Part shown: positions 1-10,548 of the stretch, one piece after another | How the letters are laid out: each line of letters opens with the position of its first letter | How positions within the stretch are numbered: position 1 is the first letter of the stretch | NCBI RefSeq assembly: GCF_004137245.1 | Contig: NZ_SDWS01000004.1 | Location: 1 to 64,000, forward strand | DNA from: Nocardioides glacieisoli | GTDB lineage: Bacteria; Actinomycetota; Actinomycetes; Propionibacteriales; Nocardioidaceae | Length of the DNA stretch: 64,000 bases | Direction of reading: 5' to 3' | Translations under genes and position numbers: made by a program | The notes under the pieces: generated by a model | Seen by the model: the letters and a program-made list of their open reading frames with translations, nothing else | The model's database searches: none | Told to the model about the DNA's origin: nothing

Positions 1-77
1 GAACCCGGAAGTTAAGCCTTTCAGCGCCGATGGTACTGCAACCGAGAGGTTGTGGGAGAGTAGGACGCCGCCGGACA
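1..77 (+). rRNA. rrf: 5S ribosomal RNA, 3' part
   Basis: The first ~77 bases read as the 3' two thirds of a bacterial 5S rRNA, including the GAACCCGGAAGTTAAGCC block and the conserved GGGAGAGTAGGACGCCGCC end. The 5' part lies outside the window, so this is the tail of an rRNA operon reading rightward. A hairpin follows directly. The exact 3' end is estimated from the closing stem. Confidence 0.93.
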
Positions 78-87
78 TACATTGTGG

Positions 88-117
88 AAGTGGGGTCACC
101 TTTTGGTGGCCCCACTT
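88..117 (+). terminator. rRNA operon terminator hairpin
   Basis: A 13-bp stem (AAGTGGGGTCACC with GGTGGCCCCACTT, one G-T wobble) closes a TTTT loop eleven bases after the 5S end. Position and stem strength fit an intrinsic terminator of the rRNA operon. There is only a weak T run after it, as is common in high-GC actinobacteria. Confidence 0.8.
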
Positions 118-162
118 CTGCATTTCCTCATGCTTCTCCACGCGCCCAGCGTGCGCCACGAA

Positions 163-198
163 TTGTCCACACGGCCGTGGATATGGGCGATCTCCACA
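163..198. promoter_or_regulatory. Cluster of DnaA-box-like 9-mers
   Basis: TTGTCCACA at 163-171 is a perfect actinobacterial DnaA-box sequence. A reverse-strand relative (ATATCCACG, reading 184 to 176) and ATCTCCACA (190-198) lie within 30 bases. They sit between the rRNA terminator and the SSB-like gene. They could be DnaA regulatory sites or chance; only the first matches fully. Confidence 0.35.
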
Positions 199-263
199 GG
201 CTCGGTGCCACTGACACCAGCTGTGTCGGTCGGCGTCCGCAGAGTGGTCGCAGGAGGTGCACT

Positions 264-665
264 GTGACCACTGCACAGAAGAACAAGCCGAGCGACACCG
301 ACTCGGGCGACCTCGAGGTCGCGACCAACGACGTACGCCTGGTGGGCCGGCTGACAGGCGAGCCCGCCGTCGTGGAGCTCCCGAGCGGGGATGCGCTCGT
401 GACGTTCCGGATCTCGGTGCCGCGTGCGGCGCCGAGGCGCGGCGCAGCGTCCGGGACGGCGAAGGGCCAACGAGTGGACTCGGTGCCGTGCACGGCCTGG
501 AGCCCACGCGTGCGGCGGAGCATCCTCGGGTGGCGCCCCGGCGACCTGGTGGAGGTGTCGGGAGCGGTGCGGTGCCGGTTCTACCAGGCGGGTGGAGCCA
601 CCCGCTCGCGCGTGGAGGTCGAGGCGACCTCCGCGAAGATCATCCGTCGGTCATCGGCCGCATGA
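264..665 (+). CDS. Single-stranded DNA-binding protein family (SSB-like OB fold)
   Basis: This 133-residue protein has an SSB-type OB-fold segment: a DVRLVGRLTGEP strand early, then DALVTFRISVPR, and later GDLVEVSGAVRCRFYQ. It would bind single-stranded DNA. The GTG start at 264 was chosen because CAGGAGG lies six bases upstream; the reading frame stays open back to 30 but runs through the rRNA. Canonical SSB is longer and ends in an acidic tip, which is absent here (it ends KIIRRSSAA), so it is probably a divergent second SSB rather than the replication SSB. Its 3' end overlaps the convergent DUF1015 gene by 26 bases. Confidence 0.72.
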   Translation: MTTAQKNKPSDTDSGDLEVATNDVRLVGRLTGEPAVVELPSGDALVTFRISVPRAAPRRGAASGTAKGQRVDSVPCTAWSPRVRRSILGWRPGDLVEVSGAVRCRFYQAGGATRSRVEVEATSAKIIRRSSAA

Positions 666-1758
666 GAGCGCCCAGACTCGGCTTCGGCTGGAAGGAGGTC
701 GCCTTCTCCGGCAGGAGCCCGCCGGACTCGACTAGCGCGCGGACCTGCTCGAAGTCGGGGTTCGGCAGCAGGACGGCTGGTGACGACGCGCCGGTGGCGG
801 CGAGGGCGTCCTCGACGTTGTGGTGGTGCTCGATCCGGTGCGCCTGGCTCGGGAGGCGGGGGAGCACGCGTTGGTGCAGCCAGGACACGGCGGCATCGCG
901 GTCCAGGTCGACGGGGCTGACGGTGTGCCACGATGCGCCGTCCGTCAGCACGAGGTGGGTGCTGTCGAGGGCACCCAGTGCTCGGAGCCGATCGTGCGCA
1001 GTCACTTGGGCCCCCGCGTCGCGAGCAGCCTGGACCAGGTCGTCGAGCGTCGCCCCGGGCAGTGTGCGGTGGATCGCACCGAGGAACAGGGGAGTGTCGA
1101 CCTGGTCGACCAGCATCGCGAGCCCCGCGTCCCACGCGGTGCCCGGGTGCTCCTGCTGGAGGCGGAGGTAGGCGGCGTACCGGTGGTGTCCGTCGGCCAG
1201 GAGGCAGCGGGTGGTGCTCAGGAGAGTGCCGATCCGCGCGACCGTGTCGGCGTCCCGGATCGCCCAGATGCGCTGACGCTGCTCGCTGCGGTCGAGGTAG
1301 CGCCAGTCGGGTTGCGCACGGGTCACGTCGGAGAGCACCGCGCGCAGCTCCGGCTCGCCGTGGTGGACGAGCAGGATCGGTGCCGGGTTGAGGTCCATCT
1401 GGTGCATCCGGTCGGCGAGCTCACCTGCCTGCTCGGGATGGATCTCCTCGTGGGGCCAGACCGCGCGGTCGGCACGCGACGACGTACGCCTCGACATCCC
1501 GAGCGCGCCGACGAGCCCGCGGACGGTGAGTCCGGCTGCGGTGTACTCGTGGACGTAGAGGGCCGGCGAGGTGTCCGCGGCGGCCCGTCCCTGCTCGATC
1601 CAGGTCGTCAGGCGGGCGGTGACGTCGCGATAGGGTCGCGCGAGCGCTCGGGCGGATGCAGGGTCGCCGACCCGCCCCGGCGCGAGCATCAGTGCACGGA
1701 AGGGCAGCAGCTCGAGGGGCTTCGCGACGTACGGAGGTACGTCGGTGGCGAAGTCCAT
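640..1758 (-). CDS. DUF1015 family protein
   Basis: The 372-residue product matches the DUF1015 family by its RPYRDV block near the N-terminus, a LLADGHHRYAAYL motif in the middle, RIEHHHNVEDAL, and a C-terminal LLPEKATSFQPKPSLGALMRP stretch. The biochemical role of the family is not established; members occur near serine and one-carbon genes in other phyla. The ATG at 1758 lies six bases after a TACGAT -10-like element (1765-1770 on the reverse strand), suggesting leaderless transcription. It is divergent from the HAD phosphatase at 1807, sharing a very short intergenic region of 48 bases. Confidence 0.82.
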   Translation of the reverse strand: MDFATDVPPYVAKPLELLPFRALMLAPGRVGDPASARALARPYRDVTARLTTWIEQGRAAADTSPALYVHEYTAAGLTVRGLVGALGMSRRTSSRADRAVWPHEEIHPEQAGELADRMHQMDLNPAPILLVHHGEPELRAVLSDVTRAQPDWRYLDRSEQRQRIWAIRDADTVARIGTLLSTTRCLLADGHHRYAAYLRLQQEHPGTAWDAGLAMLVDQVDTPLFLGAIHRTLPGATLDDLVQAARDAGAQVTAHDRLRALGALDSTHLVLTDGASWHTVSPVDLDRDAAVSWLHQRVLPRLPSQAHRIEHHHNVEDALAATGASSPAVLLPNPDFEQVRALVESGGLLPEKATSFQPKPSLGALMRPMTDG

Positions 1759-1764
1759 CGAAGC

Positions 1765-1770
1765 ATCGTA
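1765..1770 (-). promoter_or_regulatory. -10 element, leaderless promoter of the DUF1015 gene
   Basis: TACGAT on the reverse strand, six bases before the ATG at 1758. This is the same geometry as several other starts in the window. Confidence 0.4.
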
Positions 1771-1806
1771 GGGGGACGCTCGTCCCCAACCGGAGAGGGG
1801 TGGAGC

Positions 1807-2829
1807 ATGCTCGAGGAGTCGACGACTCCCGTGGCGGAGGCACACGACCTGGTCATGTTCGACCTGGACGGCGTGGTCTACGTCGGGGACGCCGCGATCG
1901 ACGGTGTCGCGGGCCGGATCGACCGCCTCCGGGAGACCGGCACCCACGTCGCGTTCGTCACCAACAACGCCTCTCGGACCCCCGACAAGGTCGCCGAGAA
2001 GCTGGCCAAGGTCGGCGTCACCGCGACGGCCGAGGACGTCGTGACGTCGGCGCAGGCAGCGGCGAGGGTGCTGGCCGAGGAGCACGGCGAGGGATCGCGG
2101 ATCCTGCTGCTCGGGGGTGAGGGACTGCGGGTCGCGCTCGTCGAGGCCGGGCTCGAGCCCGTCGAGGACCCGGAGGGCGCGGTGGCGGTGGTGAGCGGCT
2201 ACGGACCGGACGTGCGCTGGCGCGACATCATGCGGGTCTCGACGCTGGTGCGCGACGGACTTCCCTACGTCGCCAGCAACACCGACATGACCATCCCGAC
2301 GCCCTACGGACTCGCGCCCGGCCACGGCGTGCTCGTGAAGACCATCTCGGGGTTCGCCGGCGTCGAGCCGACGGTGGCGGGCAAGCCGGAGAAGCCGCTG
2401 ATGGAGGAGACCGTCAGGCGGGTCGGCGGGGACCGTCCGCTGATGGTCGGCGACCGCCTCGACACCGACATCGAGGGTGCGCACGCGATCGACGTACCGT
2501 CGCTGCTCGTCCTCACCGGCGTGAGCTGGCTCGAGGACCTCGCTGCGGCGACGCCCGAGCTGCGTCCCACGTACATCTCGCCGACGCTCGAGGGGCTCTT
2601 CGAACCACACCCGGTTCCCCGTCGGACCGACGGCGGCGAGGTCGAGCTCGGCGGCTGGACCGCGGCCGTCGACGACGGTCGGCTGGCTGTCAGCGGGACG
2701 GGCAGGGACGCCGACTGGTGGCGGGTGGTCGCGACCGCGTGCTGGCTCCACCTCGACGCGTCCGGGACACCCGTCGACCTCGGCGACACGACGCCGCCCG
2801 GGCCGGATCACCGGCTCGGCGCCGAGTAG
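1807..2829 (+). CDS. HAD-superfamily sugar-phosphatase-like hydrolase (NagD type)
   Basis: 340 residues with the HAD motifs in order: MFDLDGVVYVGD (nucleophile Asp and acid/base Asp), VTNNASRT (motif II), AGKPEK (Lys motif III) and MVGDRLDTDIEGA (Mg2+ site). The spacing and TNN motif place it in the NagD/class IIA cap group, which dephosphorylates small phosphorylated metabolites. The last ~80 residues form a separate extension with WWRVVATACWLHL, as in actinobacterial Rv1692-like proteins. Substrate is unknown; the Rv1692 relative is described as a glycerol-phosphate phosphatase. It is first in the run leading to tlyA, nadK and recN. Confidence 0.88.
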   Translation: MLEESTTPVAEAHDLVMFDLDGVVYVGDAAIDGVAGRIDRLRETGTHVAFVTNNASRTPDKVAEKLAKVGVTATAEDVVTSAQAAARVLAEEHGEGSRILLLGGEGLRVALVEAGLEPVEDPEGAVAVVSGYGPDVRWRDIMRVSTLVRDGLPYVASNTDMTIPTPYGLAPGHGVLVKTISGFAGVEPTVAGKPEKPLMEETVRRVGGDRPLMVGDRLDTDIEGAHAIDVPSLLVLTGVSWLEDLAAATPELRPTYISPTLEGLFEPHPVPRRTDGGEVELGGWTAAVDDGRLAVSGTGRDADWWRVVATACWLHLDASGTPVDLGDTTPPGPDHRLGAE

Positions 2830-2832
2830 GGT
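2827..2832 (+). promoter_or_regulatory. -10 element TAGGGT, leaderless promoter for 2840 gene
   Basis: TAGGGT overlaps the TAG stop of the HAD gene and lies seven bases before the ATG at 2840. A transcript starting here would have almost no 5' UTR. Confidence 0.45.
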
Positions 2833-2839
2833 CGAGGCC

Positions 2840-3061
2840 ATGGACGAGCGGCCCACGCACATCGAGGGGGACCAGGACGGCACGGCGGACGACGGTTCGA
2901 CCGGCGTCGCCGCCGTCGACCAGGTCCTGGCCGACGTCGCAGCGGTGTCGGGTACGCCGGTGGCCGGGCACGTGGCCGTCTTCGAGCGCGCCCACGACCA
3001 GCTGCGGCGCGCCCTCGACGCCGTGCCGGAGCCACGCCCGGATCTCCAGCAGGGCGCCTGA
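2840..3061 (+). CDS. Small hypothetical protein between HAD phosphatase and tlyA
   Basis: A 73-residue acidic soluble protein (for example GVAAVDQVLADVAAVSG, then VFERAHDQLRRALDAVPE) with two probable helices and no catalytic motif. A small ORF in the same place occurs in M. tuberculosis (Rv1693 position), which supports it being a real conserved gene. Function unknown. Eight bases separate it from tlyA, so the two are likely cotranscribed. Confidence 0.7.
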   Translation: MDERPTHIEGDQDGTADDGSTGVAAVDQVLADVAAVSGTPVAGHVAVFERAHDQLRRALDAVPEPRPDLQQGA

Positions 3062-3068
3062 CCCGACC

Positions 3069-3908
3069 GTGCCACCTCGACGACTTCGACTCGACCAGGA
3101 GCTCGTCCGGCGCGGACTGGCCCGGTCGCGCGAGCACGCGAGCGAGCTCGTCGCCGCCGGCCGGGTGACCGTCTCGGGCGCGCCTGCGACCAAGCCCGCG
3201 ACCGGGGTGACCACCGATGTGGCGATCGTCGTGCGGGAGGACCCGACCTCGGTCGACTACGTCTCGCGTGGCGGCCACAAGCTCGCCGGCGCCCTCGCGG
3301 CATTCGCCGCCCACGGGGTGAGCGTCGAGGGCAAGCGGTGCCTCGACGCGGGTGCCTCGACCGGCGGCTTCACCGACGTCCTGCTGCGTGCGGGGGCGCG
3401 AGAGGTCGTCGCCGTGGACGTCGGCTACGGCCAGCTCGCGTGGTCGCTGCAGAGCGACGACCGCGTCGAGGTGCACGACCGGACCAACATCCGCGAGCTG
3501 ACGCCCGAGATCGTCGGCGAGCCGGTCGACCTCGTGGTCGGCGACCTGTCCTTCATCTCGCTCGCGCTGGTGCTCGACCCGCTGCTGTCGGTGACCCGCG
3601 AGGACGGCGAGCTGGCGCTGATGGTGAAGCCGCAGTTCGAGGTGGGCAAGGACCGGGTCGGCAAGGGCGGGGTCGTGCGCGACCTCGCGTTGCGGGCCGA
3701 GGCGGTCACGGCGATCGCGGACCTGGCGGCTGCCCGCGGGTGGGGAGCGGTGGCGGTCACCGTCAGCCCCCTGCCCGGGCCGTCGGGCAACGTCGAGTTC
3801 TTCCTGCTCCTGCGACGCGGCGCGGCCGCGATCGACGCCGAGGACATCCGCGCCGAGGTGGAGAGGGCGGCCCCACTGGGGGTGGCGTCTGACAAGGTGG
3901 AACCGTGA
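3069..3908 (+). CDS. tlyA: TlyA family rRNA (cytidine-2'-O)-methyltransferase
   Basis: 279 residues: an N-terminal S4 RNA-binding domain (RLDQELVRRGLARSREHASEL and VTVSG, residues ~5-60) followed by an FtsJ-like Rossmann methyltransferase (CLDAGASTGGFTDVLL SAM loop near residue 95; LVVGDLSFISL; MVKPQFEVGK). TlyA methylates the 2'-OH of cytidines in 16S and 23S rRNA, and its loss gives capreomycin resistance in mycobacteria. A GTG start is used just after the previous gene. The GTGA overlap with nadK indicates translational coupling. Confidence 0.92.
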   Translation: MPPRRLRLDQELVRRGLARSREHASELVAAGRVTVSGAPATKPATGVTTDVAIVVREDPTSVDYVSRGGHKLAGALAAFAAHGVSVEGKRCLDAGASTGGFTDVLLRAGAREVVAVDVGYGQLAWSLQSDDRVEVHDRTNIRELTPEIVGEPVDLVVGDLSFISLALVLDPLLSVTREDGELALMVKPQFEVGKDRVGKGGVVRDLALRAEAVTAIADLAAARGWGAVAVTVSPLPGPSGNVEFFLLLRRGAAAIDAEDIRAEVERAAPLGVASDKVEP

Positions 3909-4888
3909 CCACCGAGACCCCGCCACCAGCTCGTCGCCGCGTGCTGGTGCTGGCGCACACCGGCCGTGCGGAGGTGCGCGAGGTGGCCCGCACGTGCGTG
4001 CAGCGACTCACCGAGCACGGGATCGCCGTGCGTCTCCTGGCCGACGAGGCAGCCGACCTCGGGCTCGCCGCCGGACTCGGCGCCGAGGGCCTGGTCGAGA
4101 CGACCCAGCCCGACGACGTACCGGGGGAGGGTTGCGAGCTGGTGCTGGTGATCGGCGGTGACGGCTCGATCCTGCGCGCCGCCGAGCTCACCCACGAGAC
4201 CAGCACGCCCCTGCTCGGTGTGAACCTCGGGCACGTCGGGTTCCTCGCCGAGGCCGAGCCGGAGGACCTCGAGCTCACCATCACCGCGATCGTGGACCGC
4301 GACTACACCGCCGAGGACCGGCTGACCCTGGGTGTGCGGGTGCTGGTGGGCAAGGAGGTCCTGTTCACGACCTTCGCGCTCAACGAGGCCAGCGTCGAGA
4401 AGGCCGCCCGCGAGCGGATGCTCGAGGTCGTCGTCGAGGTCGACGGGCGACCGCTGTCGAGGTGGGGATGTGACGGCGTCGTGTGCGCCACCCCCACCGG
4501 GTCGACCGCCTACAACTTCAGCGCCGGCGGACCGGTGGTGTGGCCCGAGGTCGAGGCCCTGCTGATGGTGCCGCTCAGCGCGCACGCGCTCTTCGCACGT
4601 CCGATGGTGGTTGCGCCGACCTCGGTGCTCGCCGTGGAGGTGCTCTCCAACACCGAGGGCTCCGGCGTGCTGTGGTGCGACGGGCGCCGCACGGTCGACC
4701 TGCCGCCCGGAGCCCGCATCGAGGTCCGCCGCGGCGACCGGCCGGTGCGGCTGGTCCGCCTGCACCAGGCGCCGTTCACCGACCGGCTGGTCGCGAAGTT
4801 CGGTCTCCCGGTCGAGGGCTGGCGCGGTGCGGCCGAGCGCCGGCGACGCGACGGCGGCGACGCCGACGGGAGCGACCGGCATGCTTGA
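3905..4888 (+). CDS. nadK: NAD kinase
   Basis: 327 residues. The diagnostic GGDGSILRAAE motif (near residue 82) and the CDGVVCATPTGSTAYNFSAGGP block (near 190) are both intact, so this should phosphorylate NAD to NADP. The GTG start overlaps the tlyA stop by four bases and the 3' end overlaps recN by eight. The hydrophilic Arg/Asp-rich tail after VEGWRGAAERR is not part of the core fold. Confidence 0.94.
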   Translation: MTTETPPPARRRVLVLAHTGRAEVREVARTCVQRLTEHGIAVRLLADEAADLGLAAGLGAEGLVETTQPDDVPGEGCELVLVIGGDGSILRAAELTHETSTPLLGVNLGHVGFLAEAEPEDLELTITAIVDRDYTAEDRLTLGVRVLVGKEVLFTTFALNEASVEKAARERMLEVVVEVDGRPLSRWGCDGVVCATPTGSTAYNFSAGGPVVWPEVEALLMVPLSAHALFARPMVVAPTSVLAVEVLSNTEGSGVLWCDGRRTVDLPPGARIEVRRGDRPVRLVRLHQAPFTDRLVAKFGLPVEGWRGAAERRRRDGGDADGSDRHA

Positions 4889-6653
4889 GGAGCTACGGAT
4901 CAGCCAGCTCGGCGTGATCGACTCCTCCACCCTCGAACTCGGCCCCGGACTGACCGTCATCACGGGTGAGACCGGAGCGGGCAAGACCATGGTCGTCACC
5001 GCGCTGGGGCTGCTGCTCGGCGGTCGCTCCGACTCCGGAGCCGTGCGGACGGGCGCCAAGCAGGCGCGCGTCGAGGGCGTCGTGTCCACCGCCGCGCTCC
5101 CCGGCTTCCGCGAGGCCGTCGAGGACTCCGGCGGCGAGGTCGAGGACGACCTGGTCGTGCTGGCCCGCAACGTGACCGCGCAGGGCCGCTCGCGGGCCTG
5201 GATCGGCGGCGCGTCCGTCCCCGTGACCTCGCTCGCCGAGATCGCCGAGCCGCTGGTCGCGGTGCACGGCCAGTCCGACCAGCACCGGCTGCTGCGCGCG
5301 AGCGCCCAGCGGCAGTCGCTCGACCGCTTCGGTGGCGACGAGCTCGCCGCCACCGCGGAGTCGTACGCCTCCCTGTGGGCCGAGCTCGCGGCGACCGAGC
5401 GCACCCTGGCGGACGTGATCGGCTCCGCTCGCGAGCGTGCCCGCGAGGCCGACCAGCTCCGGTTCGGGCTCGGCGAGGTCGAGTCGGTCGACCCGAAGCC
5501 GGGGGAGGACCTCGAGCTCGCCGCGGAGGAGACCCGGCTCGGGTTCGCCGACACCCTGCGCACCGCCGCGGAGACCGCGCGTGAGGCCCTCTCCAGCGAG
5601 GAGGGCGCGCCTGATGCGCTGGGCACCAGCAGCGCCGCGCGGCAGGCCCTCGACGGTGTCCGCGAGCACGACGCGACGGCAGGCGAGCTCGCCGACCGGC
5701 TCGCCGAGCTCGGCCACCTGCTCGTCGACGTGGCCGGCGACGTGGCGTCGTACGCCTCGAGCCTGGAGACCGACCCGGCGCGTCTGGCCAACGTCTCCGA
5801 GCGGCGGGCGGCCCTGACGGCACTGACCAGGAAGTACGGCGAGACCATCGACGAGGTGCTCGCCTGGGCCGAGGACGGCGCCAAGCGGCTGCTCGACCTC
5901 GAGGACACCGACGGCCAGGTGGGTGAGCTCGAGGCACGGCGCGACCGCCTTCGCGGCGAGCTGGGCGGCCTCGCCGCGAGGCTCACCGCTCAGCGCAGCA
6001 AGGCCGCGACCCGGCTGGGCAAGGCGGTGAGTGCCGAGCTGACCTCGCTGGCGATGCCGCACGCCACCGTGTCGATCGCGCTCACCCAGAACCCGACACC
6101 CACGCCCGAGGTCCCCGCCGGCCCCCAGCTCCTGGTCGACGGCCGCTGGCTGCGGGCCACCTCGCACGGCGTCGACGACGTGGAGTTCCTGCTGGCGGCC
6201 AACACCGGTGCCGAGGCCCGTCCGCTGCACAAGGGCGCGTCCGGCGGCGAGCTGTCCCGCGTGATGCTCGCCCTCGAGGTGTCGCTGGCCGAGACCGGCT
6301 CGGTGCCGACCTTCGTCTTCGACGAGGTGGACGCCGGGGTGGGCGGCAAGGCGGCGATCGAGGTCGGGCGCCGGCTCGCCGTGCTGGCCCGCGGCTCGCA
6401 GGTCCTGGTCGTCACGCACCTGCCACAGGTGGCGGCCTACGCAGACCGTCACGTGGTGGTGCACAAGTCGAGCGACGGGTCGGTCACGACCTCCGGCCTG
6501 GTCACCCTCGACGAGGCCGAGCGGGAGCGCGAGCTGTCGCGGATGCTGGCCGGCGTCGAGGACTCCGACAGCGCCCGGGCGCACGCCCGCGAGCTCCTCG
6601 CGGCCGCCGCGCCCGAGCGGGCGTGCCTCCCGGAGGGGCACCCGACCGGCTGA
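4881..6653 (+). CDS. recN: DNA repair protein RecN
   Basis: 590 residues of an SMC-like ATPase: Walker A GETGAGKTMVV (near residue 29), a long central coiled-coil region (about 160-370, rich in Ala, Glu, Arg), the ABC signature GASGGELSRV (near 450) and Walker B FVFDEVDAGVGGKAA (near 477), then TQ-free H-loop VVTHLPQVAA. RecN acts early in double-strand-break repair. The ATG at 4881 lies within the end of nadK. Confidence 0.94.
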   Translation: MLEELRISQLGVIDSSTLELGPGLTVITGETGAGKTMVVTALGLLLGGRSDSGAVRTGAKQARVEGVVSTAALPGFREAVEDSGGEVEDDLVVLARNVTAQGRSRAWIGGASVPVTSLAEIAEPLVAVHGQSDQHRLLRASAQRQSLDRFGGDELAATAESYASLWAELAATERTLADVIGSARERAREADQLRFGLGEVESVDPKPGEDLELAAEETRLGFADTLRTAAETAREALSSEEGAPDALGTSSAARQALDGVREHDATAGELADRLAELGHLLVDVAGDVASYASSLETDPARLANVSERRAALTALTRKYGETIDEVLAWAEDGAKRLLDLEDTDGQVGELEARRDRLRGELGGLAARLTAQRSKAATRLGKAVSAELTSLAMPHATVSIALTQNPTPTPEVPAGPQLLVDGRWLRATSHGVDDVEFLLAANTGAEARPLHKGASGGELSRVMLALEVSLAETGSVPTFVFDEVDAGVGGKAAIEVGRRLAVLARGSQVLVVTHLPQVAAYADRHVVVHKSSDGSVTTSGLVTLDEAERERELSRMLAGVEDSDSARAHARELLAAAAPERACLPEGHPTG

Positions 6654-6668
6654 CACCATGGCGCGGTC

Positions 6669-10461
<3,793 letters not shown>

Positions 10462-10466
10462 CGACC

Positions 10467-10548
10467 GCGAGGAACTGCCCGGTCAGCGCCTTGCAGCGCG
10501 AGGAACTGCCCGGTCAGCGCCTCCCAGCGCGAGGAACTGCCCGGTCAG
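10467..10548. repeat. Three tandem copies of a 31-bp repeat
   Basis: The 20-mer GCGAGGAACTGCCCGGTCAG occurs at 10467, 10498 and 10529, an exact 31-base period; the 11-base linkers are near-identical (CGCCTTGCAGC and CGCCTCCCAGC). Each unit holds CTGCCCGGTCAG, a palindrome with one mismatch. The last copy contains the pepN stop codon (TGA read on the reverse strand at 10547-10545). It could act in transcription termination between the convergent pyrG and pepN genes, or be a small REP-like element. Confidence 0.85.

Noticed and set aside
163..198. Chromosomal origin of replication
   Set aside because: Only one perfect DnaA box and no dnaA, dnaN or AT-rich unwinding region are present.
820..1806. 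Upstream extension of the HAD gene's frame
   Set aside because: It covers the reverse-strand DUF1015 gene and encodes no family motif; the ATG at 1807 starts the HAD domain.
10467..10548. CRISPR-like array
   Set aside because: Only three copies, with 11-base near-identical linkers rather than unique spacers, and no cas genes.
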